Source of the DNA: Mucilaginibacter kameinonensis
GTDB taxonomy: Bacteria > Bacteroidota > Bacteroidia > Sphingobacteriales > Sphingobacteriaceae
Assembly (NCBI RefSeq): GCF_003675385.1
Contig: NZ_RCWZ01000002.1
Coordinates: 992,001-1,056,000 of the forward strand
Length of the DNA: 64,000 nucleotides
Direction: 5' to 3'
In this document: positions 23,332 to 31,897 of the stretch, one piece after another
Layout of the letters: every line of letters begins with the position of its first letter
Numbering within the stretch: the first letter of the stretch is position 1
The notes under the pieces: model-generated
Database searches by the model: none
The model's input: only the letters and a program-made list of their open reading frames with translations
Told to the model about the DNA's origin: nothing
Position numbers and translations under genes: made by a program

Positions 23332-25410
23332 TTATTTGCTCAAATCAAATTTAATTAGTTCAGCATCGCCTGCTTTTACTAAAACGCCCTTCGCGTCACT
23401 TACACTAACACCTTGTAACAATGCTTTGCCATTTGTTGCCTTATCGGCATCGAGGCCTATCCTTTTAGCATCAATAGCGTAAGTTTTATCTGCATCGCCA
23501 TAATTAAACAAGGCCAGGTAAAAGCTGTTGCCAATTTTTAGTGCAAACTGCTCGGTAGTTCCGGTTTCTGTATTACCCTCAACCGGTCTGAAAGCTTTTC
23601 CGTTTGCCACTACCTTTAAAATTTCAGGGTTTTGATACATGGCTTTTGCCCGGGCCGACCATTGACCGTGAGTAGAGAAATCATCGCCGGTTATAAAGGT
23701 ACCGGTAACAATTGCCGAGAGCATCCTTGCCCGGTTAGCACCCTCGCTTTCGGTTGAAAGCACCACGTGGTCGGCATCAACATAGTTATACAGGTAGGTT
23801 TGCCACCAGCCGTAATTTACGCTGTTGAGCGTATAGCGGGTGTCTTTTATGGTTTTAAAGGCATCGCATGCAATGCGCCGCATGTGCGCGTAACGACCAG
23901 TTGCAAGGCTGGGGGAGATGGCTGCGTAAACCAGCATCTGGTTGCCCAATTGATCAATCAAATGTTCCATGCCTTTTTTATAAGCCTCCATGCCGGTAGT
24001 GATTTTCGGATCATAGAAATGAGTTGACTCTGCAGCGGCGTGCCCCAGAAAATCTATCTTGATCATTTTAAAACCACAGGCTTTTAACTTGCCAATTACA
24101 TAGTCGATATGCTGCAAAGTGCCGGGATGGGTTGGGTCTGTAGCACGGGCACCGTCAATATCGTGATAGCCATCGCCAACTTTTGTCCACGTTTCGCCAT
24201 AGGTATAGTTGCTGCCTAAAACTTTACGGTTGGGGCCGCCCTGCCATCCCCAATCGGTAAAGGGAGCCCAGTATACGCCGGGTTGCAGGCCTTTTGATTT
24301 ACAGTAATCTGCAAATGATTTCAGCTTGCCAAAGTCGCCTTCCCAGCCACCGCTGATCATGTTATCCCAAAACGAGTCAAGGTCAATAAACGCGGTGTTA
24401 CCGTTGCGGAAAGCCGGGATGCTGTCGGCAAAAAAGTTGGCTACTTTAATAGCTTTGTCGTAATTCAGCTTTTCCTGCATAACGCCCCAACTGTTCCAGC
24501 CAACAGGAGTAGGCTTGGTCCAGTTAAAAATGTAAGGGGGCTCGGCAACGCGGTTGGCTTTACCAAACTCTTCCATACCATTTCGCCAGTCGGTAAACCA
24601 GCCTACAAATACTTTAGGCGATTTAACCGTATTGCCGCTGATAAAACCATGGGTTATTTTATCGCGGTTTACAGCTTCTTCAATATAACCGCCCCATACT
24701 TCAAACGTATTAGCGCTGTCTTTTTTGGCGATGGTGCGCACACCTGTTTTCCAGGTTTCGTGCTCAACCGATCCAAATACCAAACCTTTGCGGCTGTTGT
24801 TGTCAAAAACAGTACCTACCTCGGCACTGGTATTGCTAACCGGGGCTTTAAATGCTTTTGAATTATAGCTGATGAAGGTATCGTTATCAAATGGTACAAA
24901 TAACGAGCGGGTGTCGCCGGCAATTGTGGCCATATTACCGGCAATTGGCTCCATGTAATTTGTTTTAAGGTTTTTACCTTCAACATAAAGCTCAACAAAA
25001 AAGTAACCTTTATGCGATGGATAGGTATAAAACATCTGCACCATGCTTGGTAAATTATTGCCGGTTAGGGTAAAGGTATGTTTAAGGCCTTTACCAAAGC
25101 CATCGTTTACCTGTGCCTGGCTGTAGGCAATCTGTTTATAATCTTTTGAGGTAAAGAATTTGCCATCGATGCCGGCTTTACTATAACAATTGCTAAGTAT
25201 AGCCTTGCCATTTTCGGTGACAGAAAAAGTGCCCGACTTTTGATTGTAACGGACTGTGCCTACAGGACTGTAAGAAAAGGAAATATCGCCCTGCTGAGTT
25301 GGCTGAGCCTTAATGATTTTGGTTGATGCTGAAACAATTGCCGGCTGCCAAACGCAAAGCAAGCCGGACAACTGTACAGCTATCATTAACCAATTAGAAA
25401 TTTTTCGCAT
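23332..25410 (-). CDS. alpha-galactosidase-like glycoside hydrolase (clan GH-D, GH27/GH36 type)
   Basis: A 692-residue exported enzyme predicted to remove alpha-linked galactose (or a related sugar) from the target glycan in the periplasm. A signal peptide (residues ~1-29) is followed by an N-terminal beta-sandwich (~35-290) typical of the GH36 side of the clan. The TIM barrel begins at PTPVGWNSWGVMQE; the nucleophile is expected in KMIKIDFLGHA (about Asp453) and the acid/base in FITGDDFSTH (about residue 575). A C-terminal beta domain carries ALKIGNSFYLALFNYGD. The exact family between GH27 and GH36 cannot be settled by eye. It is the last gene of the fucosidase cluster, 163 bp after GH95 and with its own upstream region containing an AAATTGTATCTAAAT motif. 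Confidence 0.75.
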   Translation of the reverse strand: MRKISNWLMIAVQLSGLLCVWQPAIVSASTKIIKAQPTQQGDISFSYSPVGTVRYNQKSGTFSVTENGKAILSNCYSKAGIDGKFFTSKDYKQIAYSQAQVNDGFGKGLKHTFTLTGNNLPSMVQMFYTYPSHKGYFFVELYVEGKNLKTNYMEPIAGNMATIAGDTRSLFVPFDNDTFISYNSKAFKAPVSNTSAEVGTVFDNNSRKGLVFGSVEHETWKTGVRTIAKKDSANTFEVWGGYIEEAVNRDKITHGFISGNTVKSPKVFVGWFTDWRNGMEEFGKANRVAEPPYIFNWTKPTPVGWNSWGVMQEKLNYDKAIKVANFFADSIPAFRNGNTAFIDLDSFWDNMISGGWEGDFGKLKSFADYCKSKGLQPGVYWAPFTDWGWQGGPNRKVLGSNYTYGETWTKVGDGYHDIDGARATDPTHPGTLQHIDYVIGKLKACGFKMIKIDFLGHAAAESTHFYDPKITTGMEAYKKGMEHLIDQLGNQMLVYAAISPSLATGRYAHMRRIACDAFKTIKDTRYTLNSVNYGWWQTYLYNYVDADHVVLSTESEGANRARMLSAIVTGTFITGDDFSTHGQWSARAKAMYQNPEILKVVANGKAFRPVEGNTETGTTEQFALKIGNSFYLALFNYGDADKTYAIDAKRIGLDADKATNGKALLQGVSVSDAKGVLVKAGDAELIKFDLSK

Positions 25411-25457
25411 GAATTTAGGTTATTAAATGTCTAAGATACATTTTATTTGTTAAGCAC

Positions 25458-25473
25458 AAAATTGTATCTAAAT
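25458..25473 (-). promoter_or_regulatory. AAAATTGTATCTAAAT motif upstream of the alpha-galactosidase-like gene
   Basis: This 16-bp AT-rich motif lies 48 bp before the start at 25410. A 15-bp near-copy (one mismatch) occurs at 39487-39501 before the esterase gene, and an 11-bp exact part at 39631-39641. Shared placement before two genes of the same locus suggests an operator or UP-type element; the evidence is only sequence repetition. Confidence 0.35.
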
Positions 25474-25523
25474 ATTAACGTATTCTTTACAAAATACGGT
25501 CTTTATGACCTGGAGTTTGCTAT

Positions 25524-25556
25524 AACTAAGGCACCCTGAAAAAGGATGCCTTAGTT
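25524..25556. terminator. hairpin after GH95 gene
   Basis: AACTAAGGCA (25524-25533) pairs perfectly with TGCCTTAGTT (25547-25556) across a 13-base loop, 18 bp beyond the GH95 stop. It lacks a long T tract on the minus strand, so it may be an attenuator or RNA-stabilising end rather than a full stop. Confidence 0.55.
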
Positions 25557-25573
25557 GTGCTGGTAAGATGCTA

Positions 25574-27913
25574 TTACGCCTTAACAGCCATAACGTTTTT
25601 GATTTGTCCGTTAACTTTCACCTTAACCATACGTGGGGTAGGCGAGGTTACTTTATAACCGGTAATCTTTCCATCCTTCCATTTCATATCAACGGTGAAA
25701 TTACCGCGGGCTTTAAGGCCTTTAACTTCTCCATAAGCTTTCCATGCATCAGGAATTGAAGGTACTAAGTCGATAAAGCCTGCATGGCTCTGGATCAGCA
25801 TTTCGGCAATACCGGCTGTCGCGCCGAAGTTACCATCAATCTGGAACGGAGGGCCTGCCGACAACAGGTTAGGATACACACCACCGCCTGCACCGTAATT
25901 AATGTCGGTTTTGATGGTTGGCTTCATCAGCTCTTTAAACAGTTTGTAGGTACGGTTGCCATCATGCAGACGTGCCCACCACAATATTTTGTAAGCGATA
26001 GACCAGCTTGGCCCGTCGTCGCCCCTTACCTCCAAAGTTTTTCTGGCGGCTTCGGCAAGGGCGGGGGTAGCCTCCGGCGTAATTTGTGATGCCGGGAATA
26101 AGCCGTACAAGTGCGATACGTGGCGGTGTTGCGGTTCGGTTTCTTTGTAATCTTCCATCCATTCCTGGATGCGGCCATCTTTAGCTATGACACCCGGAGG
26201 AGGCAGTTTTTTTACTTTAGCTGCCAAGGTTTTGCTGAAGGCTTCGTCGGTACCCAGTACTTTGCTTGCAGTTATTACGTTGTTGAACAACTGGCGGATG
26301 ATCTGGTTATCAATAGTTGGGCCTACGCAGATGCTGGCATGCGTACCATCTGGTAAATAAAAGCTGTTTTCGGGCGATGATGAAGGTGAAGTAACCAGCC
26401 AGCCGGTTTTGGCATCGCTGATGAGCATGCTGTTATAAAACTGTGCCGCGCCTTTCAATATCGGGTAAATTTGTTTCAGGTAGTTTTTATCACCGGTGAA
26501 ATCATAGTGCTGCCAAAGGTTATCGCAAAGCCAGCCCGAGCCAACCTTACAAACACCCCATGAAGCGCTTTCGCCCGGCTCGGTAAAGCCCCATGGGTTA
26601 GTGATTACGTGAGCTACCCAGCCATCCGCATTGTAGTAGGCTTTTGCTGTTTTTTCGCCATGAGGTACCATGCCTTTAACCAAATCGGCAAGGGGCAGGT
26701 TTAATTCCGACAGGTTGGAAACCTCAACCGGCCATTGGTTCATTTCAATGTTGATATCCAGGTGGTAATCGCCGTTCCATGGCGTATGCACTTCATTTGC
26801 CCATAAGCCCTGCAAGTTTGGCGGAAGCAATCCAACACGGGTGCTGCAAATGCTCAGATAGCGGCCAAACTGGTAAAATAAAACCGGCAGACCTTTATCC
26901 TCATCGGGATTATTGCGGAAAGCGATAAGCCTTTGATCTGTTGTTAGTTTCTCGGCCTCTGATGCACCAAGATCAACCTTTACCCGGTTGAATAATTTTT
27001 GGAAATTGGCGATATGCTGTTGTTTCTCCTGTGCATACGGCTTTTTCATAGCGGCCTTCAGTGCGCCATCCATTTTGGTGAGATACTGGGGATTTTTGAA
27101 ATCGGTACCTGCCGATACATAAATGATCACCTCTGTAGCATCCTTAATAACCAGCGCAGTTGGGGTAGTACTTAACAAACCGCCGGTTAGTTGCGCTTTA
27201 ACCCTGGCTTTATAAGCCACGCCTTTACCGTCAGTGCCATTATCCAACTGACCGGTAAGGTCAAGTTCATTACCCTCGATACTGGCGACACCACGTTCCG
27301 GACGGCTGATGTTGATGCTCAGGTTAAGCATTCCCGGTTTATCGGCGCTTAGTTTAATTACATCTACATCGTCACCAAAGCTGGTGAAATACTCACGCTT
27401 GTAGGTTACGCCATTTACCTGGTAAGTGGTTTTGGCAAGTGCGTTGTTTAATGAAAGCTCACGTTCGTAGTTTTCATATTTTACATCTTTCTCATCAATA
27501 CCTTTGTACTGGTAGCTCAGGTTAAGGTCGCCAAGCATCTGGAAGCAGCCAAATGGCACACCACCCGATCCTTTACCCGTACACACAAATGATTTATCAA
27601 TAATAGCCTGAGCTTCCACGTTTTTACCGGATGCAAGCAAGCTCCTGATCTCGGGTAGTTTTTTATAGGCTTCATAATTATTGGCATCCTGTGATGATCC
27701 CGACCACATGGTAATATCATTTAATACTACCTTTTCGTTGCTGATGCCGCCATCGGGCATCATGCCTAAACGGCCATTGCCAAGCGCAACTGTCTCTTCC
27801 CAGCGTTGGGCAGGCTGTTTGTACCAAAGTTTTAATTGTTTTGTTTGCGCGTGAGTAAACGTTGTAATACCTGTTATCATTACAGTTATTAGCAGGGGCG
27901 TTCTTTTTAGCAT
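25574..27913 (-). CDS. GH95 alpha-L-fucosidase / alpha-L-galactosidase
   Basis: A 779-residue exported enzyme of typical GH95 length, with a signal peptide ending at about TFTHAQ (residue 22). The N-terminal beta-sandwich starts with the family block LWYKQPAQRWEETVALGNGR and LNDITMWSGS. The (alpha/alpha)6 catalytic barrel contains YHLDINIEMNQWPVE (the Asn pair that assists the water), WGVCKVGSGWLCDNLWQHYD, and late blocks DDGPSWSIAYKILWW and PPFQIDGNFGATAGIAEML. GH95 enzymes invert alpha-1,2-linked L-fucose, and some prefer L-galactose. It is co-transcribed with GH29 (33-bp gap), so the pair probably strips fucose from different positions of the same glycan. Confidence 0.92.
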   Translation of the reverse strand: MLKRTPLLITVMITGITTFTHAQTKQLKLWYKQPAQRWEETVALGNGRLGMMPDGGISNEKVVLNDITMWSGSSQDANNYEAYKKLPEIRSLLASGKNVEAQAIIDKSFVCTGKGSGGVPFGCFQMLGDLNLSYQYKGIDEKDVKYENYERELSLNNALAKTTYQVNGVTYKREYFTSFGDDVDVIKLSADKPGMLNLSINISRPERGVASIEGNELDLTGQLDNGTDGKGVAYKARVKAQLTGGLLSTTPTALVIKDATEVIIYVSAGTDFKNPQYLTKMDGALKAAMKKPYAQEKQQHIANFQKLFNRVKVDLGASEAEKLTTDQRLIAFRNNPDEDKGLPVLFYQFGRYLSICSTRVGLLPPNLQGLWANEVHTPWNGDYHLDINIEMNQWPVEVSNLSELNLPLADLVKGMVPHGEKTAKAYYNADGWVAHVITNPWGFTEPGESASWGVCKVGSGWLCDNLWQHYDFTGDKNYLKQIYPILKGAAQFYNSMLISDAKTGWLVTSPSSSPENSFYLPDGTHASICVGPTIDNQIIRQLFNNVITASKVLGTDEAFSKTLAAKVKKLPPPGVIAKDGRIQEWMEDYKETEPQHRHVSHLYGLFPASQITPEATPALAEAARKTLEVRGDDGPSWSIAYKILWWARLHDGNRTYKLFKELMKPTIKTDINYGAGGGVYPNLLSAGPPFQIDGNFGATAGIAEMLIQSHAGFIDLVPSIPDAWKAYGEVKGLKARGNFTVDMKWKDGKITGYKVTSPTPRMVKVKVNGQIKNVMAVKA

Positions 27914-27946
27914 GCTTTATGTTAATTAGGTTTTCTGTTTTTAAGT

Positions 27947-29254
27947 TTATTTAACCGCGGTAATAACGGGGATCTCTTCGGCATTTTTGTTAAGCTCCAA
28001 TACAATTACATTGCTGTTGGCATCGGGCAAAGTTTGCGGCAAATCAATAATATAACCTGCTGCATTTGGTTTATAAGTTAGTTTGCTTCCTCCCAGTACG
28101 TACGCATTGGTTACGCTAACGCCTGGTAAATTCGGCAATACAATTTTATCATCTTTTTTCTGAAATATGTGCAAATAGATCTTGTTTCCCTTGCGTGTAA
28201 CAGCATAGTTATCATTTGGGGCGATGGGGCCACCTTTGGTGCCGTAAATGCTTTCGCCATATTTTTTAAGCCATGCACCCATTTGCCGCAGGGTTCCAAC
28301 CTGCCGGGCCTCAATACGGCCATCAGGCATAGGGCCAACATTAAACAGCAGGTTGCCATTGCCTGCAGCCGTTTTTACCAGTGTTTGGATACATTCCTGC
28401 GCACTTTTCATTTTATCATTAGGTTTCCAGGCCCATTGCTGGCAAATTGTGATGCAGCTTTCCCATGGCTCGTTCATATTCAATTGTCCGATGCGCTGTT
28501 CCGGGGTAAGATAATCACCTACTGATTGGTCATTCAGTTTTTCGCTTTCTTTACCTAAGCGGTTGTTCACAATAACGTTTGGATCAACGCTTTTTATAAA
28601 GGCGTAAATCTCCTGGCCATCGGCATTGGTCCATGGTTTTTCCCAGTAACCATCAAACCAAAGCAGGTAAGGGTGATATTTGGTGATGAGCTCTTTTAGC
28701 TCATTCTTCATTTGCGTTTTAAAGGCTACCATATCTCCCTTAACATTTTTTGTTGAATCATAAGGATTATGGATAGGGTAGTTAGGATCGTGCCAGTCGA
28801 GCACGGTGTGATAGATGCAGAAAAGTATACCCTGCTTTTTGCAGGCCAAGGCCAGTTCGGCAACCATGTCGCGTTTATAGGGTGTTTTACCGATATTATA
28901 ATCAGTAAAGGCAGATGGCCATAAAGCGAAGCCATCATGATGTTTGGCGGTAATCACCAAGTATTTCATGCCCGCTTCTTTAGCGGTTTTTACAATGGCA
29001 TCGGCATTAAATAAAACCGGGTTAAACTCCTTGTACAGGTTATCGTAATCATCCTGGGCTACTTCCTTGTTACGGCTCCAGCCAATTTCGGTGCCGCGTA
29101 AGGTTACCGGCCCAAAGTGCACAAACATGCCAAAGCGTTTGGTCATGAAATCATCCAAAACCACTTTCGGCGTTTTTACAGGAGCGGCTTGCTGGCCAAA
29201 GCCCACTTTGATTATTGAAAACAGGTAAAGGAGTATAATTGCCGGTTTTTTCAT
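27947..29254 (-). CDS. GH29 alpha-L-fucosidase
   Basis: A 435-residue exported, retaining fucosidase. A signal peptide ends near FGQQAA. The (beta/alpha)8 barrel shows RFGMFVHFGPVTLRG, YLVITAKHHDGFALWPS and the nucleophile motif LLWFDGYWEKPW (Asp at about residue 200), with LLFNVGPMPDGRI near the barrel end. A small C-terminal beta domain (~345-435) closes the protein. The GH29 call is firm; the linkage (1,2 vs 1,3/1,4) is not decidable by eye. It is upstream of GH95 in the same operon and 100 bp after the DUF4998 lipoprotein gene, likely all transcribed from the susC side. Confidence 0.93.
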   Translation of the reverse strand: MKKPAIILLYLFSIIKVGFGQQAAPVKTPKVVLDDFMTKRFGMFVHFGPVTLRGTEIGWSRNKEVAQDDYDNLYKEFNPVLFNADAIVKTAKEAGMKYLVITAKHHDGFALWPSAFTDYNIGKTPYKRDMVAELALACKKQGILFCIYHTVLDWHDPNYPIHNPYDSTKNVKGDMVAFKTQMKNELKELITKYHPYLLWFDGYWEKPWTNADGQEIYAFIKSVDPNVIVNNRLGKESEKLNDQSVGDYLTPEQRIGQLNMNEPWESCITICQQWAWKPNDKMKSAQECIQTLVKTAAGNGNLLFNVGPMPDGRIEARQVGTLRQMGAWLKKYGESIYGTKGGPIAPNDNYAVTRKGNKIYLHIFQKKDDKIVLPNLPGVSVTNAYVLGGSKLTYKPNAAGYIIDLPQTLPDANSNVIVLELNKNAEEIPVITAVK

Positions 29255-29354
29255 TGATGAATTTTTATTAATGCATTAATTGTGGTCAGTTGTCCTTGAA
29301 TTTTATAAATATGACCAGGCCGCGCCATGCGGCCCGGTCATAGGGGTATTATTA

Positions 29355-30584
29355 TTATAGTAATGCGTTATTCCAGAAGGTAAGCTCACTCATATTGGTG
29401 TAATTACCTTCGTTGTTTGAGTTGTGTTTAATCCTGATACGGATATAGCGTACAGCCGGCGGATTGGGATCGAAGTTTACTTTTAACGGTGCGCTACCGT
29501 CATCGGTCCGTTTGATCTCTTTTAACAGTTTCCAGCCTTTAGAAATTGCCTCGGCAGTCCAGCCTGCATCATTAGCTTTTAGGGTAGTAGCAGCGTTGGT
29601 AATGTCCGCTATGCCCCATACCTCAAAATCATCAGGATTGTGACAGCAGTTACGACCGGTTTCTTCAATAGCTACCAGGCCTCTGTATAGTGCGCCCATA
29701 TCAAAAGTGATAACCACCGGAAGCGGTCCGTTGCCATCGCTATGGAAGATGTTAGGGAAACCCTGAGGACCTGTACTGCCGTCCCAAAGCCTGTCTATAT
29801 CTGTATCACCTTCATAAGGTTTGGCGTCGTTAGGCAAGTATACTTTTTTGAAAAGCTTTTTATCGCAAATGGCAACAGAGTTAATGGTCGGGAAGTCCTC
29901 ATAATTGGCTACATAAAATGTGTCAAGAGCATTTACAGCAGGTTTAAAGGCTGATAAAAACTGGATTTTAGTATCCGCCTTATAATCTGCCAGGGTAACC
30001 GACATGCTATCTGCACTAAGTTTTCCGAAACTTTCCTTACCGGCTTTATTAGTGTATTTTATGTTTGTGAACACATTATGGGTACTGGTATCAACTTTCA
30101 GGAAATTAAGTGTAAGCTTTCCATCGGCACTGATACCGTATGGATTGGTAACATCATAACCCCTGTTTGATAAGCCCGACTGATAGATAGGCCCGTAAAC
30201 CCTCACATTGTTGATATCAAGCGGAATAGAACGGTTGCCTTTTGCATCATACGAGAAAACTGTGAACGAATAAATGTATTCGTTAAGGTTTGGTATAACA
30301 ACCGTTAAACTATCCGACGTATTGTGATTGGTGGAATTGTAAATGATGGAATCGGCTTTATTGTTCCAGTATATCACGTAACGGGTTATGCTGGGATCGG
30401 AGCTTGGATTCCAGGTAAGGGCGGCACGTAAATTTCCGGGACGGGAGTGGGCGTTGGCCACTGTGCCCGGGTACTTAACTTCGTGACCATTTAAGTACGA
30501 TTCAAACTGTGTGTCTTGCTTGCTGCAACCATACAACAGGTATCCAAGCAAACAGAAAGCAGCTATTCTGACAATATTTTTCAT
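29355..30584 (-). CDS. DUF4998-type surface lipoprotein with discoidin-like C-terminus
   Basis: A 409-residue predicted lipoprotein (lipobox LLYGCSKQ, Cys20). Residues ~35-130 form a fibronectin-like DUF4998 domain (ALTWNPSSDPSITRYVIYW). The C-terminal ~150 residues resemble an F5/8-type carbohydrate-binding sandwich (VVITFDMGALYRGLVAIEE, VRYIRIRIKHNSNNEGNYTN). Such proteins sit beside SusC/SusD as extra surface glycan-binding proteins. It is 27 bp after the DUF5000 gene and is part of the susCD operon. Binding to the fucosylated substrate is inference. Confidence 0.8.
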   Translation of the reverse strand: MKNIVRIAAFCLLGYLLYGCSKQDTQFESYLNGHEVKYPGTVANAHSRPGNLRAALTWNPSSDPSITRYVIYWNNKADSIIYNSTNHNTSDSLTVVIPNLNEYIYSFTVFSYDAKGNRSIPLDINNVRVYGPIYQSGLSNRGYDVTNPYGISADGKLTLNFLKVDTSTHNVFTNIKYTNKAGKESFGKLSADSMSVTLADYKADTKIQFLSAFKPAVNALDTFYVANYEDFPTINSVAICDKKLFKKVYLPNDAKPYEGDTDIDRLWDGSTGPQGFPNIFHSDGNGPLPVVITFDMGALYRGLVAIEETGRNCCHNPDDFEVWGIADITNAATTLKANDAGWTAEAISKGWKLLKEIKRTDDGSAPLKVNFDPNPPAVRYIRIRIKHNSNNEGNYTNMSELTFWNNALL

Positions 30585-30611
30585 GTTCGTTTAATCTAAA
30601 TGAGTTAATAC

Positions 30612-31850
30612 CTATTGTGGGTTACCATAAATTGAAAGCTCCATCATGTGGGCAAAGTCACCGTTTGACCAGGTATCATGCACCATGAAGCGGAAGTATT
30701 TAATTGGTGTTGAACCCGGTGGAATGTTAAAGTTAACCCCAGCCTTAACAAAGTCGGCATCGGCCGAATTGGTAAAACCTGGTGTAAGTCCCGATGGCGG
30801 GTTTGGATAATGATAATTGCCGATATTAACCCAGTCGCCAACTACGGTTCCAACAGGGGCATAATCAGGCAGCCTTACATCCTGCGGAGCATTCACATTT
30901 GATCCCCAGATGCTGAAATCTTTAGGGTTACCATGCGCGTAGGCATATTGATCGGGTCTTTCCCATAAAACAAAACGGCTTAATTGTGCAGATACGCCAA
31001 GGCTGAAAGTAACCTGCATTGGGGCAGGCGCTCCCGGAGCTGTATGCCAGCCGTTTGAGTATCCATCAGTTTTGTTATCCCATAAGTATGGAACCTCCCA
31101 GCCGTAAGCAGTAGGGCTATCGGTAGGTGTTTTATATACTGAAAACTTGCTCTTATCCAGTAGCGTTTCAAATATAGGGGTGATATTTACAACGGTAGTA
31201 TCAGATATATTGCCAAATTTATCGGTAACATATACGCCAAATTGCTGAGGTACCGCCGCATACCCTCTTATGGAATAGTTGATGGTATCAACCTTGGTAT
31301 AATGCTGGTCTACAACCTCCAATGCCTGTGTTGACTTATCAAAAGCCAATAAAATAACACCGATATCTTTTTGATCAGGGTTCATCGCTTTGATGTTTAC
31401 ACCGCCAAAATCAGAGGTGATAGTCAGTGTAGGCTTTATAAGCTTATAAAAAGGTGTATCAGGATGCACCTTAACAACCAGTGGATCGGATTTAACATTA
31501 GCCCTGCTCACCGAATAAAGTGTTACTTCATACTCCTGGCTTTTGGCAAAACCGTCAACCGTAACTGTATCCGAGTAATAGCTTGATTTGGTTTGGCGTG
31601 TAGTTTTATCGTTGATGCGGTACTCGGCCTGAACATATAGCAGGTTATCTGAGTTTGGCAGATCGTAGGTGATATAAGCACCGCCGTTAAAGTTTTTAAC
31701 TTTTACGTTGGTAACCACGGCAGGCTTGCTTAAATCGGTCGAAACCTCTTTAACATACCCATCGTTCTTTTTGCATGAATTTAAGCACGCTATAAACAAC
31801 GCCGCTGCAAGCACCAGCGCTGTTACCGAATAATTTTTAATGCGTTTCAT
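30612..31850 (-). CDS. DUF4959/DUF5126/DUF5000 surface glycan-binding lipoprotein
   Basis: A 412-residue lipoprotein (lipobox LNSCKK). Three domains in order are a DUF4959 fibronectin-like domain (~35-130, with VTNVKVKNFNGGAYITYDLP), a DUF5126 middle (~135-235), and a DUF5000 discoidin-like C-terminus (~250-412, with APMQVTFSLGVSAQLSRFVLW and IKYFRFMVHDTWSNGDFAH). In Bacteroidota this trio follows SusD in utilisation loci and binds substrate at the cell surface. The gene is 47 bp downstream of susD and 27 bp upstream of the DUF4998 gene, which has a similar C-terminus. Confidence 0.88.
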   Translation of the reverse strand: MKRIKNYSVTALVLAAALFIACLNSCKKNDGYVKEVSTDLSKPAVVTNVKVKNFNGGAYITYDLPNSDNLLYVQAEYRINDKTTRQTKSSYYSDTVTVDGFAKSQEYEVTLYSVSRANVKSDPLVVKVHPDTPFYKLIKPTLTITSDFGGVNIKAMNPDQKDIGVILLAFDKSTQALEVVDQHYTKVDTINYSIRGYAAVPQQFGVYVTDKFGNISDTTVVNITPIFETLLDKSKFSVYKTPTDSPTAYGWEVPYLWDNKTDGYSNGWHTAPGAPAPMQVTFSLGVSAQLSRFVLWERPDQYAYAHGNPKDFSIWGSNVNAPQDVRLPDYAPVGTVVGDWVNIGNYHYPNPPSGLTPGFTNSADADFVKAGVNFNIPPGSTPIKYFRFMVHDTWSNGDFAHMMELSIYGNPQ

Positions 31851-31897
31851 AATTCTTATTTATGTTGAATTAATTCATTTTTAAATGGATGGGATGC

